A stretch of 64,000 nt of DNA from Hyphomicrobium sp. (GTDB lineage Bacteria; Pseudomonadota; Alphaproteobacteria; Rhizobiales; Hyphomicrobiaceae), in contig PERL01000004.1 in the NCBI GenBank assembly GCA_002928735.1, positions 186,001 through 250,000 on the forward strand. The letters are read 5' to 3'. The stretch's first letter is position 1, and each line of letters opens with the position of its first letter. Under the pieces are notes generated by a model, which did not search any database, was not told where the DNA came from, and worked only from the letters and a program-made list of their open reading frames with translations. A program made the position numbers and the translations under genes. Below are positions 36,058-46,677 of the stretch, one piece after another.

Positions 36058-37758
36058 TCAGCGCGTATCCACCACCGACACCATCACCTTGCAGATCGGC
36101 TTTTTGCCCCAGACCTGGTTGATGACCGCCCGCAACGACTTGCGCAACGCCTCCTCGACGAGATCGGGATCGCGCCGCCGCGCCGGCGGGATCGACTTCA
36201 ACGTCCCCTCCAAGGCGTCATAGGCGAGATCGAGCATGCTCTCACCCTCCGCATCCTCGATCGGCACGCCGTCCAGTTCCACGATCGGATCGGCGACCAG
36301 TTCGCCCTTGCGCGACAGCACCACGCTCGCCACCACGATGCCAACGAACGCCAGCTTGCGCCGCTCGCGCACCGGCCCCTCGCCTTCCGGCACCAACAAG
36401 TTGCCGTCGCGGAAAAGACGACCCACAGGCACATCGTCGATCTTGCGCGCCGGCCCCGGCGCCAGCCGCACCATCTCGCCGTTGAACGCCGGCACGACTT
36501 CGCCGACGCCCAGCGATCGCGCCAAGTCCGCGTTCGCCATCAGATGCCGCGCCTCGCCGTGCATGGGCACGACGATCTTCGGCCGGATCCAGCCATACAT
36601 CTGCTTCAACTCGCCCCGCCGCGGATGGCCCGTCACATGGATGAGTGCATCGCTGTCGGTGAGGATGTGGCACCCCATGCGCACCAGCGCATTCTGAATG
36701 TGCCCGATGCCCTTCTCATTGCCCGGAATGGCCCGCGATGAGAACAGCACCAGATCACCCTTATCGAGCGACACTTCCGGATGCTCGAACTCCGCGATCT
36801 TCGCCATCGCGGCCCGCGGCTCGCCCTGGCTGCCCGTACACAGCAGCACGACCTCTTCGCGCTTCATGTATTTGAACTGCTGCTGATCGGACCACGTGAA
36901 GTCCTTCGGCAAATAGCCCGTCTCAATCGCCACCTGAATAACCCGGTGCAGCGCGCGGCCCGCCACAACGAGCTTGCGCCCCGACGCCCGCGCCGCCTCG
37001 TAACAGGCCTTGATGCGCGCGACATTCGACGAGAACGTCGTCACCACCACACGGAATGGCGCCTTGGCGACGATCTGCGCCAAGCTCGCGGCAACCTCGG
37101 TTTCGCTCGGGCTCTCTCCTTCCCGCATGGCATTTGTGGAATCACACACCAGCGCCAGCACACCCTCATCGCCCAGCGCCGCCAACCGTGCCGGCTCCGC
37201 CGGTTGCCCGATGTACGGCGTCGCGTCGATCTTCCAGTCGGCGGTGTGATACACCGTGCCCAGCGGCGTGCGCAGCACGACCCCGCTGGTTTCTGGCACC
37301 GAATGCGCAACGCTCACCAACTCGATGTCGAACGACCCGGCCTTGAAGCGGCTATCGAGTGGCACGACCTTCATCGGCATGTCGCGCCCGCGCCCGTAGT
37401 CGGCCATCTTCGACTTGAGCATGCCCGCCGTAAACGGCGTCACATAAACCGGGCACTGCAGCCGCGGCCATAATTCCAGCACTGCACCGATGTGATCTTC
37501 GTGCGCATGTGTGATCACCAGTCCCGCGATCTGCGACTTCTGCGTCTCCAGAAAGCGCACATCCGGAAGGATCACATCCACGCCGGGATCGTCCTCGCCT
37601 TCGGGGAAAGTGATGCCCAAATCGACAATAAGCCACTCGCGGTTGTCCGGTGGTCCAATGCCATAGAGGTAGGCATTCATGCCCACCTCGCCGAGGCCGC
37701 CCAAGGCCGCGAACACGAGTTCGGGGCCCTTGCCCTCGCCTTTGCCGTTCTTCGCCAT
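36058..37758 (-). CDS. rnj: Ribonuclease J
   Basis: 566 aa from the ATG at 37758 (AKNGKGEGKGPELVFAAL). Metallo-beta-lactamase motif HAHEDH in LVITHAHEDHIGAVLELW, then the beta-CASP motifs and GHPRRGELKQMYGWIRPKIV. The C-terminal domain ends ICKVMVSVVD. It has exo- and endonuclease activity in rRNA and mRNA maturation. Located between birA and mce as in other Hyphomicrobiales. Confidence 0.95.
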   Translation of the reverse strand: MAKNGKGEGKGPELVFAALGGLGEVGMNAYLYGIGPPDNREWLIVDLGITFPEGEDDPGVDVILPDVRFLETQKSQIAGLVITHAHEDHIGAVLELWPRLQCPVYVTPFTAGMLKSKMADYGRGRDMPMKVVPLDSRFKAGSFDIELVSVAHSVPETSGVVLRTPLGTVYHTADWKIDATPYIGQPAEPARLAALGDEGVLALVCDSTNAMREGESPSETEVAASLAQIVAKAPFRVVVTTFSSNVARIKACYEAARASGRKLVVAGRALHRVIQVAIETGYLPKDFTWSDQQQFKYMKREEVVLLCTGSQGEPRAAMAKIAEFEHPEVSLDKGDLVLFSSRAIPGNEKGIGHIQNALVRMGCHILTDSDALIHVTGHPRRGELKQMYGWIRPKIVVPMHGEARHLMANADLARSLGVGEVVPAFNGEMVRLAPGPARKIDDVPVGRLFRDGNLLVPEGEGPVRERRKLAFVGIVVASVVLSRKGELVADPIVELDGVPIEDAEGESMLDLAYDALEGTLKSIPPARRRDPDLVEEALRKSLRAVINQVWGKKPICKVMVSVVDTR

Positions 37759-37824
37759 CCGCGCGTCAGCCCTCGCCGTTGCTATCCCCCGGCATCCTGA
37801 CAACGCGAGCAACGCCGCGGTCGC

Positions 37825-38592
37825 TCAACGCGCGAGCGCCACGTCGCCAAACGTCACCGTCTGCAAGGCTCCGGACGGAAGCGTAAGCAAAAGCGCTCCC
37901 TCGGGGTCGAGCCCCGCGAACACCCCCCTCACGATCCCCTGACCGGAATGGACCATAAGACCTGCGCCCAGTGGCAGGGATCGCGCGAGCCATGCGTTGC
38001 GCACGGCGGCAAAACCCTCACCCGACGCCCAATTCGAAATCCATTCCTGCATGCTCCCGTCCAAAAGGGGAAGGAAATTCAACGGAGCAATCGACGCACC
38101 GTGCGCAGAAAGACCGGTCGCGGGCCGGTCCTCAAGTTCCGGGTGATGGGCCAGATTGAGCCCCACTCCGATCACCGCCAGCGCCCCCTGATCCCGCCGC
38201 ATCACGCTGCTTTCGACCAGGATGCCGCCCAGTTTGCTCCGTCCGAGCAGAATATCATTGGGCCATTTGAGAGTGAGCTGCCCATCCAGCGCCGCCCCAA
38301 CCGCACCGCTCACTGCCGCATGCACGGCCACCCCGCTGACGAGCGCCAGTTGCGCTGCCTTCTCCAGCGGGAATACGTCCCGGAGAACGAGACTGGCGTG
38401 CAGGTTCCCTGCAGGCGACTCCCACGCCCGCCCCGAGCGCCCTCGCCCCGCCGTCTGCCGGTCGGCGATGACCCAGGTGCCGCTGGGCACCCCTTCGGCC
38501 GCCAGCCGCATCGCCTCGCTGTTGGTTGATCCGGCCTCCGCCAGATGCAGGCAACGCTGATCGAGTGGCGGCCACGCGTGAAGACCAGCCAT
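37825..38592 (-). CDS. birA: Biotin-[acetyl-CoA-carboxylase] ligase
   Basis: 255 aa without the N-terminal DNA-binding domain of E. coli BirA, so it is ligase only. Catalytic signature ADRQTAGRGRSGRAWESPAG and LTLKWPNDILLGRSKLGGIL are clear. It attaches biotin to carboxylase carrier proteins. It begins 3 bp after the nuoN stop, so it is co-transcribed with the complex I genes. Confidence 0.95.
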   Translation of the reverse strand: MAGLHAWPPLDQRCLHLAEAGSTNSEAMRLAAEGVPSGTWVIADRQTAGRGRSGRAWESPAGNLHASLVLRDVFPLEKAAQLALVSGVAVHAAVSGAVGAALDGQLTLKWPNDILLGRSKLGGILVESSVMRRDQGALAVIGVGLNLAHHPELEDRPATGLSAHGASIAPLNFLPLLDGSMQEWISNWASGEGFAAVRNAWLARSLPLGAGLMVHSGQGIVRGVFAGLDPEGALLLTLPSGALQTVTFGDVALAR

Positions 38593-38595
38593 GCC

Positions 38596-40044
38596 TCAGG
38601 GCACAAGTGCGCGCGCCGCCGCGTTGGCAGCATCGATGAGAGGCGCCGGATAGACGACGTAAAAAATGACCAACGCCGCCGAGAGGCCGAGCACCCACCG
38701 CACGCCCGCATCAGCCGGTGAGAACTTGTCGGCCGGCTCGTCGAAGAACATGATCTTGACGACGCGCAGATAGTAGAACGCGCCAACGACGCTGGAGAGC
38801 GCCCCGACCACGACCAGCGGCATCAGCCCCGCCTTGATCGCCGCGTCGAAGACATAGAGCTTCGCAAAGAAGCCCGCCAGCGGCGGAATACCGGCCATCG
38901 AGAACAGAAGGGCTGCAAACGCCAAGGCCATCGGCAGGTTCGTCTGCGACAGCCCGGCGAGCGATTGGATGGTCTCGTCCATCTCGTCCTTGCGCCGCAT
39001 GGCAAGCACCACCGCGAAGCTGCCGAGCGTCATCACCACATAGATTGCCAGATAGATCAGAACCGACGTGACGCCGTACTCCGTCCCCGCCGCCAACCCG
39101 ATGAGAATGAACCCGACGTTGGCAATCGACGAGAACGCCAACAGCCGCTTGATGCTCGTCTGCCCGATGGCCGCGAACGACCCCAGCAGCATCGACGCCA
39201 CGGACAAGAACACGATGATCTGCTGCCACTGGAACAGCATGCCGGGGAAAGCGTCATGCAGGACGCGCAAAAGCAACGCGACCGCGGCCACCTTCGGCGC
39301 GCCCGCAAAGAACGCCGTCACCGGCGTCGGCGCACCCTCGTACACATCCGGTGTCCACATATGGAACGGCACCGCCGAAATCTTGAACGCGAGGCCCACA
39401 AGTAGGAACACAAGACCAACGATGAGCCCTACATTCTGCGCCCCGGCCCCATCCTTCAGTGCCGCGGCCAGCGCCGTGAACGACGTCGTCCCCGTGAACC
39501 CATAAATCAGCGACGCGCCGTAAAGCAGCATCCCCGACGACAGCGCACCCAGAACAAAATACTTGAGCCCCGATTCCGAAGAGCGCAGCGAATCCCGCCG
39601 CACCGCCGCCAGCACGTAGAGCGCGAGGCTCATCAGTTCCAAGCCGAGATACAGAGAAATCAGATCGTTCGCCGACACCATCATGAACATGCCGATGGTC
39701 GACAGCAGCACGATCACCGGGATCTCGAACTTCATGATCTTCGCGCGTTCGAAATACCCAAAACTCAAGATTAGCGACGCCGCCGCGGCAGCCAGAATCA
39801 GGATTTTCGAAAAGCGCGAAAACGCATCCGAGACATAAGCCCCATCGAAAAGCTCGACGCGATCGGCCCCACCCCATCCGACCAGAAGTGCAACGATCGC
39901 CATCAGCCCGATCGACAGCCAGCCGATCGAATGCCCTGTCCGCGCCGTGTCCTCGCGAAACACCCCGAGCGTCAACAAAAACATCGCGCCGGCCGCGAGC
40001 GCGATCTCCGGCAGGGCTGGGGCGTATGAGACGAGCGTGTCCAT
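38596..40044 (-). CDS. nuoN: NADH dehydrogenase I subunit N
   Basis: 482 aa from the ATG at 40044 (GGAG upstream). About 14 membrane helices of the Mrp-antiporter type; key Lys/Glu lie in SLYLGLELMSLALYVLAAVR and GVSLIYGFTG-like sequence. One of three antiporter-like proton-channel subunits of complex I. Confidence 0.96.
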   Translation of the reverse strand: MDTLVSYAPALPEIALAAGAMFLLTLGVFREDTARTGHSIGWLSIGLMAIVALLVGWGGADRVELFDGAYVSDAFSRFSKILILAAAAASLILSFGYFERAKIMKFEIPVIVLLSTIGMFMMVSANDLISLYLGLELMSLALYVLAAVRRDSLRSSESGLKYFVLGALSSGMLLYGASLIYGFTGTTSFTALAAALKDGAGAQNVGLIVGLVFLLVGLAFKISAVPFHMWTPDVYEGAPTPVTAFFAGAPKVAAVALLLRVLHDAFPGMLFQWQQIIVFLSVASMLLGSFAAIGQTSIKRLLAFSSIANVGFILIGLAAGTEYGVTSVLIYLAIYVVMTLGSFAVVLAMRRKDEMDETIQSLAGLSQTNLPMALAFAALLFSMAGIPPLAGFFAKLYVFDAAIKAGLMPLVVVGALSSVVGAFYYLRVVKIMFFDEPADKFSPADAGVRWVLGLSAALVIFYVVYPAPLIDAANAAARALVP

Positions 40045-40057
40045 CAAGGGCTCCGGA

Positions 40058-41563
40058 TCAGGGCAACGTGGCGGCCTGCGAGGCCCCGGCAATCGCAGAC
40101 TCGTACTGCGCAACGAGGTTTTTCACCGACACCGCCGTCACATCGAGGATCGGTGCGGGGTAGAACCCGAGGAGAATGGTCAGAATGACGAGCGGCGCCA
40201 GCACCGCGATTTCGCGGGCCGACAAATCGGGAAGCATCTTCAACGCCGGCTTATCCAACTTCCCGAAGATCACCGCCCGGTAGAGATAGAGCGCATAGCA
40301 CGCCGACAGAATCACGCCGAACGTCGCGAAGAACGCGACCCAGGTGTTGACCTTAAACGCGCCTAGCAGCGTCAGGAACTCGCCGACGAACCCGCTCGTG
40401 CCCGGCAGCCCCACGTTGGCCATCGTAAACACCATGAAGCACGCCGCATAAAGCGGCATCCGGTCCGCCAACCCGCCATAGGCTGCGATCTCGCGCGTAT
40501 GCATCCGGTCATAAACCACGCCCACGCACAGGAAGAGCGCCGCCGACACGATCCCGTGCGACAGCATCTGGAAGATCGCGCCATCCACGCCCTGCGTCGT
40601 CACCGTGAAAATACCCATGGTGACAAAGCCCATGTGCGCCACCGACGAGTAGGCGATGAGCTTCTTCATATCCTCCTGCACGAAGGCGACGAGCGACGTG
40701 TAGATGATCGCGATCACCGACATCGCAAACACCAGCGGCGCCAGTTGCTCCGTCGCCAGCGGGAACATCGGCACCGAGAAGCGCAGGAAGCCGTAACCGC
40801 CCATCTTCAGAAGGATCGCCGCCAGGATCACGGACCCGGCCGTCGGCGCCTCCACGTGCGCATCCGGCAGCCACGTATGCACCGGCCACATCGGCATCTT
40901 CACCGCAAACGAGGCGAAGAACGCCAGCCATAGCCAGAACTGCATCTCCGGCGGCAACCGCGTCGTCGCCAGCAGGGCCGGGATATCCGTCGTCCCCGCG
41001 TAGCCGTAAATCGCCAGGATCGCGATCAGCATCAAAAGCGAGCCGAGCAGCGTGTAGAGGAAGAACTTGAAGCTCGCATAAACGCGCCGCGGCCCGCCCC
41101 ACACGCCGATGATGAGGAACATCGGGATCAGGCCGCCTTCGAAGAACAGGTAGAAGAGCACCAGATCGAGCGCGCAGAAGACGCCGATCATCAGCGTTTC
41201 CAGCACCAGAAACGCGATCATGTACTCCTTCACGCGCTCTTCGATCGATTGCCAGCTAGCGAGCACGCACAGCGGCATCAGGAACGTCGTCAGGATGACG
41301 AACAGCATGGAGATTCCATCGACGCCCATCTTGTATTTGATCGGCCCCAGCCACGCGTACTCTTCCACGAACTGGAACGCCGGCGTCGAGGTATCGAAGT
41401 TCACCCAAATCAGAAGCGACACGAAGAACGTGACGATGGTGGTCCACAAGGCCACCCAGCGGGCGTTATTGGCCGCCGCCTTCGGCAGCGTCGCGATGAA
41501 AAGTGCCCCCACCAGTGGCAGGAACGTGATGATCGAAAGAATCGGTTGTGTCGTGATGATCAT
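40058..41563 (-). CDS. nuoM: NADH dehydrogenase I subunit M
   Basis: 501 aa, about 14 membrane helices. [20 protein letters not shown] contains the conserved helix-5 Glu, and [20 protein letters not shown] is the family signature. Antiporter-like proton-channel subunit. It starts directly after the nuoL stop. Confidence 0.97.
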   Translation of the reverse strand: MIITTQPILSIITFLPLVGALFIATLPKAAANNARWVALWTTIVTFFVSLLIWVNFDTSTPAFQFVEEYAWLGPIKYKMGVDGISMLFVILTTFLMPLCVLASWQSIEERVKEYMIAFLVLETLMIGVFCALDLVLFYLFFEGGLIPMFLIIGVWGGPRRVYASFKFFLYTLLGSLLMLIAILAIYGYAGTTDIPALLATTRLPPEMQFWLWLAFFASFAVKMPMWPVHTWLPDAHVEAPTAGSVILAAILLKMGGYGFLRFSVPMFPLATEQLAPLVFAMSVIAIIYTSLVAFVQEDMKKLIAYSSVAHMGFVTMGIFTVTTQGVDGAIFQMLSHGIVSAALFLCVGVVYDRMHTREIAAYGGLADRMPLYAACFMVFTMANVGLPGTSGFVGEFLTLLGAFKVNTWVAFFATFGVILSACYALYLYRAVIFGKLDKPALKMLPDLSAREIAVLAPLVILTILLGFYPAPILDVTAVSVKNLVAQYESAIAGASQAATLP

Positions 41564-43546
41564 TTAGCGAACCCCCGCCGGCCCGAGGGTTGCTGGCCCC
41601 ATTCCTGAAGGCCATGCAAACCATGTCACCAAGAGCGCAACGCCGATCAGCATGGCGAAGGCGTAGTGATAGACATACCCCGTCTGCAACCGGATGATCT
41701 TGCCCGTCGCCCACCCGACGCTCGCGGCCGTCCCGTCAATGGTCCCGTCGATGATCGCCCCGTCGCCGCCCTTCCAGAAGAGCCGCCCCAGCGCCTTTGC
41801 CGGGCGCACGAAGATCGCGTCGTAGAGTTCGTCGAAGTACCACTTATTGAGGAAGAAGAGGTACAGCGGCCGGAACGCGGTCGCCGTCTTCTCGGGCAAA
41901 TCCGGGCTGGCGATATAGTAGAGATAGGCGAGCCCAAACCCCGACACCATCGCCATAAACGGCGACCAGTAAACCCACTCCGGCACCTCATGCATGTGAT
42001 GCATGATGTCCTTGTCCGGCGTCACCGACGTCCCCCAGAACTCCGCCAGCCCGTATCCGATGAACGGCTTGGTGAACACGATGCCGGCCAGGATCGCCCC
42101 CACCGCCAGCACGAACAACGGGATCAACATCACCGGAGGGCTCTCGTGAGCGTGCTTGTAGGTATCCGGCTCCGCCCGCGTCTTGCCGTAGAAGGTCAGG
42201 AACATGAGCCGCCAGGAATAGAACGACGTCATAAAGGCCGCGATCACCAGGAGCCAGAAGGCATAGTTGCCCGGGGTGTGCGCGGCATAGGCCGCCTCGA
42301 CGATCGCATCCTTCGAATGGAAACCCGCAAACCCACCCACATGCGGAATACCGACGCCGGTCAGTGCCAGCGTACCGATCAGCATCATGGCCCACGTGAT
42401 CGGGATTTTACCCCGAAGCCCGCCCATGTTGCGCATATCCTGCTCGTGATGCATCGCGTGGATCACCGAGCCGGCGCCGAGGAACAACAGCGCCTTGAAG
42501 AAAGCGTGCGTGAAGAGATGGAACACGCCCACCGTGTATGCCCCGACGCCGCAGGCCACGAACATGTACCCCAGCTGCGAACAGGTCGAATACGCGATCA
42601 CCCGCTTAATGTCGTTTTGCACGAGGCCGACGGTCGCTGCAAAAAACGCCGTGATCGCCCCCACGAAAACCACGACATTGAGCGCCACGGGGGCCTGCTC
42701 GAACAGCGGCGACAACCGCGCCACCATGAACACGCCCGCCGTCACCATGGTCGCGGCATGAATGAGCGCCGACACGGGCGTCGGGCCCTCCATGGCATCG
42801 GGCAGCCACGTATGCAGCAAGAACTGCGCCGACTTGCCCATCGCCCCCATGAACAAAAGCAAACAGAGCGTCGTCAGGATATCGACGTCGTATCCAAGGA
42901 AGTTCATCGTCTTGCCCGTCATCGAAGGGGCCTGACGGAACACCTCGTCCAAGCTGATCGTATTGAAGATGAAGAACACGCCGAAGATGCCGAGCGCGAA
43001 CCCGAAGTCACCGACCCGGTTCACGACGAACGCCTTGATCGCCGCCGCATTCGCCTCCGGCTTGTGATACCAGAACCCGATCAGAAGGTAGCTCGCGAGC
43101 CCCACGCCCTCCCAGCCAAAGAACATCTGCAGGAGGTTGTCGCTCGTCACCAGCATGAGCATGGCAAACGTGAACAGCGACAGGTACGAGAAAAAGCGCG
43201 GCCGGCTATCGTCCTCATGCATGTAGCCGATCGAATAGAGATGCACGAGAGACGACACGGTGGTGACGACGATGAGCATCACCGCCGTCAACGTATCGAT
43301 CCGCAACACCCAAGCCGCCTCTAGATCGCCCGACGTGATCCAGCGCATCACCGGCACCTTGACGGCCGTCTTGGCTGCGTCGTGCGCGAACCCGGTCTCG
43401 ATGAACACGAACCACGACAACGCCGCAGCGATCATCATCAGCGCCGTGGTGATGACTTCCGAAGGCCGGTCGCCGATCAGACGGCCGAAGAGCCCGGCGA
43501 TCAGCGCGCCCAGAAGCGGCAGGAAGACGATTGCGGAGTAGATCAT
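41564..43546 (-). CDS. nuoL: NADH dehydrogenase I subunit L
   Basis: 660 aa with about 16 membrane helices and the long C-terminal lateral helix. Signatures are [20 protein letters not shown] and [20 protein letters not shown]. The most distal proton-channel subunit. It follows nuoK by 7 bp. Confidence 0.97.
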   Translation of the reverse strand: MIYSAIVFLPLLGALIAGLFGRLIGDRPSEVITTALMMIAAALSWFVFIETGFAHDAAKTAVKVPVMRWITSGDLEAAWVLRIDTLTAVMLIVVTTVSSLVHLYSIGYMHEDDSRPRFFSYLSLFTFAMLMLVTSDNLLQMFFGWEGVGLASYLLIGFWYHKPEANAAAIKAFVVNRVGDFGFALGIFGVFFIFNTISLDEVFRQAPSMTGKTMNFLGYDVDILTTLCLLLFMGAMGKSAQFLLHTWLPDAMEGPTPVSALIHAATMVTAGVFMVARLSPLFEQAPVALNVVVFVGAITAFFAATVGLVQNDIKRVIAYSTCSQLGYMFVACGVGAYTVGVFHLFTHAFFKALLFLGAGSVIHAMHHEQDMRNMGGLRGKIPITWAMMLIGTLALTGVGIPHVGGFAGFHSKDAIVEAAYAAHTPGNYAFWLLVIAAFMTSFYSWRLMFLTFYGKTRAEPDTYKHAHESPPVMLIPLFVLAVGAILAGIVFTKPFIGYGLAEFWGTSVTPDKDIMHHMHEVPEWVYWSPFMAMVSGFGLAYLYYIASPDLPEKTATAFRPLYLFFLNKWYFDELYDAIFVRPAKALGRLFWKGGDGAIIDGTIDGTAASVGWATGKIIRLQTGYVYHYAFAMLIGVALLVTWFAWPSGMGPATLGPAGVR

Positions 43547-43553
43547 CGCCGCC

Positions 43554-43862
43554 TCAGCCCTTCATCATGTTGATGTCTTCAACCGCGATCGACCCACGGT
43601 TGCGGTAATAGACGACGATGATCGCAAGCCCGATGGCCGCCTCCGCCGCCGCCACCGTCAGAATGAACAGCGCGAAAATCTGCCCCGTGATGTCGCCGAG
43701 ATAGGCCGAGAACGCGACGAGATTAATGTTCACCGCCAGCAGCATGAGCTCAACCGACATCAGGATGACGATCACGTTCTTCCGGTTGAGGAAGATGCCG
43801 AGAATGCCAAGCGTGAAAAGGCACGCCGCCACGGTCAGGTAATGGGCTAGTCCAATCGTCAT
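43554..43862 (-). CDS. nuoK: NADH dehydrogenase I subunit K
   Basis: 102 aa from the ATG at 43862, the standard length; three membrane helices. The conserved Glu residues are in [20 protein letters not shown] and [18 protein letters not shown]. The ATG overlaps the stop of the preceding small gene by one base (TGATG). Confidence 0.96.
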   Translation of the reverse strand: MTIGLAHYLTVAACLFTLGILGIFLNRKNVIVILMSVELMLLAVNINLVAFSAYLGDITGQIFALFILTVAAAEAAIGLAIIVVYYRNRGSIAVEDINMMKG

Positions 43863-44173
43863 CAGGTCATCCCCCGCGGGCGGCCGAACTCGCCGCGCAT
43901 CGCCCGCACGCCATAGTACCCGGCCAGCGCGCCGGGCCAGAACAGTACCGTCTGCGCGCCCGCCGAAACGGTGCCGCGCCAGATCGCATTCCAACTCGTG
44001 TCATGCGCCGCCGACATCGCCCAGAACTCTATTCCGAGGAACACGAGCGGCAGCAGCCAGACCAGAAGCTTCACCACCGGCACGAGCTTGCCCGGCACGA
44101 GCCACGTCAGAGCCGCGCTCACCACCGCCGCCGCCAAAAAGAACCCCAGCCCCTTGAGCAGAAACCCCGTCAT
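43862..44173 (-). CDS. Small membrane protein inserted between nuoJ and nuoK
   Basis: 103 aa, three predicted membrane helices (about 5-25, 32-52, 70-90) with a short basic C-terminus. The start overlaps the nuoJ stop (ATGA) and the stop overlaps the nuoK start (TGATG), so it is translationally coupled on both sides and must be made with complex I. It is not one of the 14 core subunits. Paracoccus and Rhodobacter nuo clusters are known to carry unidentified reading frames between subunit genes; whether this one is related cannot be told here. Candidate assembly factor or accessory subunit. Confidence 0.82.
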   Translation of the reverse strand: MTGFLLKGLGFFLAAAVVSAALTWLVPGKLVPVVKLLVWLLPLVFLGIEFWAMSAAHDTSWNAIWRGTVSAGAQTVLFWPGALAGYYGVRAMRGEFGRPRGMT

Positions 44174-44811
44174 CGCTTCGCCTCGCTCGACGGCACCACT
44201 GCCCCACCGGATGCGACCTTGACCATCTCAAGCCCCGTCGCCGGCGTGCGCGCGTTCTGCGCCGCAATCGACTGCCGCTTCACGCCCTCGCGATGCCGCA
44301 GGGTCAGTACGATCGCCCCCACCATGGCGACGAGAAGCACGAGCCCCGCCGCCTGGAAAAAGTAGACGTACTTCGTATAGAGCACGCGCCCGATCTGTTC
44401 GGTGTTGCTGAGCATTTCCGTCCCCGGCGCCGCCGCCGGAATGGCGCTCGGCAACCCGCCGGCAGCCCCCGACACGAACAGCGCGATCAATTCCACCAGC
44501 ACGATCCCCGCCACCAGCAAACCGACCGGCGCATTCTTGATGAAGCCGGCGCGCAGTTCCGCGAAGTCCACGTCCAGCATCATCACGACGAACAGGAACA
44601 GCACCGCCACCGCGCCGACGTAGACGATGACGAGCAGCATCGCCAGGAACTCAGCCCCTAACAGAATGAACAGACCCGCCGCGTTGAAGAACGTCAAGAT
44701 GAGGAACAGCACCGCATGTACCGGATTGCGCGCAACGATCACCATCGTCGCCGACGCGATCGCCAGCACCGCAAACAGATAGAAGAACCCTGCCGTCAGC
44801 ATCTCATCCAT
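44170..44811 (-). CDS. nuoJ: NADH dehydrogenase I subunit J
   Basis: 213 aa, five membrane helices. ASATMVIVARNPVHAVLFLI and FVVMMLDVDFAELR are typical; the pi-bulge helix region LLVIVYVGAVAVLFLFVVMM is intact. Quinone-module-to-antiporter linker subunit. It is followed by the small membrane gene in ATGA overlap. Confidence 0.96.
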   Translation of the reverse strand: MDEMLTAGFFYLFAVLAIASATMVIVARNPVHAVLFLILTFFNAAGLFILLGAEFLAMLLVIVYVGAVAVLFLFVVMMLDVDFAELRAGFIKNAPVGLLVAGIVLVELIALFVSGAAGGLPSAIPAAAPGTEMLSNTEQIGRVLYTKYVYFFQAAGLVLLVAMVGAIVLTLRHREGVKRQSIAAQNARTPATGLEMVKVASGGAVVPSSEAKR

Positions 44812-44818
44812 CCTTGTC

Positions 44819-44844
44819 CCCTCTCCCCGCGCGCGGGGAGAGGG
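44819..44844. repeat. Perfect 26-bp palindrome between nuoI and nuoJ (REP-like)
   Basis: CCCTCTCCCCGCG and its complement; then GGTTAGGG (44843-44850) is inverted as CCCTAACC (44880-44887), giving a second possible stem. It lies inside the operon and could stall RNA polymerase or protect the nuoI end of the message. Same family as 6364-6387. Confidence 0.65.
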
Positions 44845-44893
44845 TTAGGGTGAGGGGCAGCCGCGCGCGCGACTCCCCGCCCTAACCGTTCCC

Positions 44894-45382
44894 TCACCTG
44901 TACTTTGCGTCCGCCGCCATGTTGCGCGCGATCTCGCGCTCCCACCGGTCGCCGTTCGCAAGCAGCTTGTCCTTGTCGTAAAAAAGTTCCTCGCGCGTCT
45001 CCGTCGCGAATTCGAAATTCGGCCCCTCCACGATCGCATCAACCGGGCAGGCCTCCTGGCACAAGCCGCAGTAAATGCACTTCGTCATGTCGATGTCGTA
45101 GCGCGTCGTCCGCCGCGTGCCGTCGTTGCGCCGCGGACCAGCCTCGATCGTGATCGCCTGCGCCGGGCAGATCGCCTCGCACAGCTTACACGCGATGCAG
45201 CGCTCTTCGCCGTTCGGATAGCGGCGAAGCGCATGCTCACCCCGGAAGCGCGGCGACAGCGGCCCTTTCTCGAAGGGATAGTTGAGCGTCTTTTTCGGCG
45301 CGAAGAAGTACCGCATCGAGAGGCCGAAGGCCTTCACGAACTCGATGAGAAACAGCGATTTCACACCCTGCGCGATGTTCAT
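44894..45382 (-). CDS. nuoI: NADH dehydrogenase I subunit I
   Basis: 162 aa. Two [4Fe-4S] motifs: [12 protein letters not shown] and [12 protein letters not shown] (N6a and N6b centres). Peripheral arm subunit near the quinone site. It starts 3 bp after the 71-aa membrane-protein gene. Confidence 0.98.
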   Translation of the reverse strand: MNIAQGVKSLFLIEFVKAFGLSMRYFFAPKKTLNYPFEKGPLSPRFRGEHALRRYPNGEERCIACKLCEAICPAQAITIEAGPRRNDGTRRTTRYDIDMTKCIYCGLCQEACPVDAIVEGPNFEFATETREELFYDKDKLLANGDRWEREIARNMAADAKYR

Positions 45383-45385
45383 GGA

Positions 45386-45601
45386 TCAACCGCTCGGAAA
45401 GAAGAAATAGCCAACGAGCGCCCCGCCGGCCGTAAACAGAATGAGATCGAGAACCGCCGTCGACCGCAGCAGCGCTACCGTGCGCTGTCCGGCTTCGTCC
45501 GGCCGCGCCAAAACGATCTTATCGGCAAGCCTCCGGATCGCGACGAAGCCGAATAGCCCCACCCCGAACCCGATCGCCAGACCGATGAGCGCGCTTGTCA
45601 C
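45386..45601 (-). CDS. 71-aa membrane protein inserted between nuoH and nuoI
   Basis: Short gene with a GTG start at 45601 that overlaps the nuoH stop (GTGA) and a stop 3 bp before nuoI. Two predicted membrane helices (about 3-23 and 47-67) joined by a cytosolic basic/acidic loop ([20 protein letters not shown]). The junctions and hydrophobic pattern make it a real coupled gene. Not a known complex I subunit; accessory or assembly role is inferred from position only. Confidence 0.75.
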   Translation of the reverse strand: MTSALIGLAIGFGVGLFGFVAIRRLADKIVLARPDEAGQRTVALLRSTAVLDLILFTAGGALVGYFFFPSG

Positions 45602-46659
45602 GTCACGCCCCCGAACTGAACAACCGCCGCCACCACGACCACCGCCAGAAGCGACAGCGGCAGGAACACCTTCCAGCCCAGCCGCATCAACTGGTCGTAC
45701 CGGTACCGCGGCACGAACGCCTTCACCATGGCGAACATGAAGAACAGGAACGTCGCCTTCAGGATGAACCAGACAATCCCCGGCACCCAGTTCAGCGGCG
45801 CGATATCGACCGGAGGCAGCCATCCGCCGAGAAACAGGATCGTCCCCAGCGCACACATGGTCACGATCGCCACGTACTCGCCCAGCATGAACAAGAGATA
45901 CGGCGTCGACGAATATTCCACCATGAAGCCCGCCACGAGCTCCGATTCCGCTTCGACGAGATCGAACGGCGGCCGGTTGGTCTCCGCCAACGCCGAGATA
46001 AAGAAGATCACGAACATCGGCAGCAGCACCAGCCAGTGCCAATCGAGGAACGATGCCGGCAGCCCGGCCGACGTGCCGATCCCATCCGCCTGCGCCCGCA
46101 CAATCTCGGTCATGTTGAGCGAACCGACCAACAGCAGCACCGTGATGATCACGAACCCGATCGAAACCTCATACGACACCATCTGCGCCGCCGAGCGCAG
46201 CGCGCCCATGAACGGATACTTCGAGTTCGACGCCCACCCGCCCATGATCACGCCGTAGACGCCGAGCGACGAGATCGCGAGAATGTAGAGCACGCCGACA
46301 TTCAAGTCGGAGATGACCCACTTGCCCCAGCTGTTCTCACTCACCGGAATCACCGCCCAAGCAGCCAGCGCGCACACAGCCGTGGCCAGCGGAGCCAGAA
46401 GAAACACACCCTTGTTGGCGCCCGCCGGAATAACCGGTTCTTTCACCGCGAACTTGATCAAGTCAGCGAACGACTGCAGCAGACCCCACGGCCCAACGAC
46501 ATTGGGCCCCTTGCGCATCTGCACCGCCGCCCACACCTTACGGTCGAGCAACAACAAATACGCGATGATGATCAACAGCCCGGTCAGCAACGCAAGGCTC
46601 AGGCCCACGTTGATCGCGAGCCAGATCAGGCTGTCCCACAGGGTCGACTGTTCGGCCAT
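45598..46659 (-). CDS. nuoH: NADH dehydrogenase I subunit H
   Basis: 353 aa, eight membrane helices. [20 protein letters not shown] and the quinone-cavity loop [20 protein letters not shown] are the signatures. It forms much of the quinone tunnel. The stop overlaps the start of the 71-aa gene. Confidence 0.97.
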   Translation of the reverse strand: MAEQSTLWDSLIWLAINVGLSLALLTGLLIIIAYLLLLDRKVWAAVQMRKGPNVVGPWGLLQSFADLIKFAVKEPVIPAGANKGVFLLAPLATAVCALAAWAVIPVSENSWGKWVISDLNVGVLYILAISSLGVYGVIMGGWASNSKYPFMGALRSAAQMVSYEVSIGFVIITVLLLVGSLNMTEIVRAQADGIGTSAGLPASFLDWHWLVLLPMFVIFFISALAETNRPPFDLVEAESELVAGFMVEYSSTPYLLFMLGEYVAIVTMCALGTILFLGGWLPPVDIAPLNWVPGIVWFILKATFLFFMFAMVKAFVPRYRYDQLMRLGWKVFLPLSLLAVVVVAAVVQFGGVT

Positions 46660-46677
46660 GTTCTCCCCTGCCTCTTC

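Noticed and set aside
41666-43324. 552-codon plus-strand open frame opposite nuoL (and a similar one at 45595-47472 opposite nuoH/nuoG)
   Set aside because: Composition (Arg/His/Asp-rich) is that of a reverse-frame shadow of membrane-protein genes; the minus-strand genes are unmistakable.
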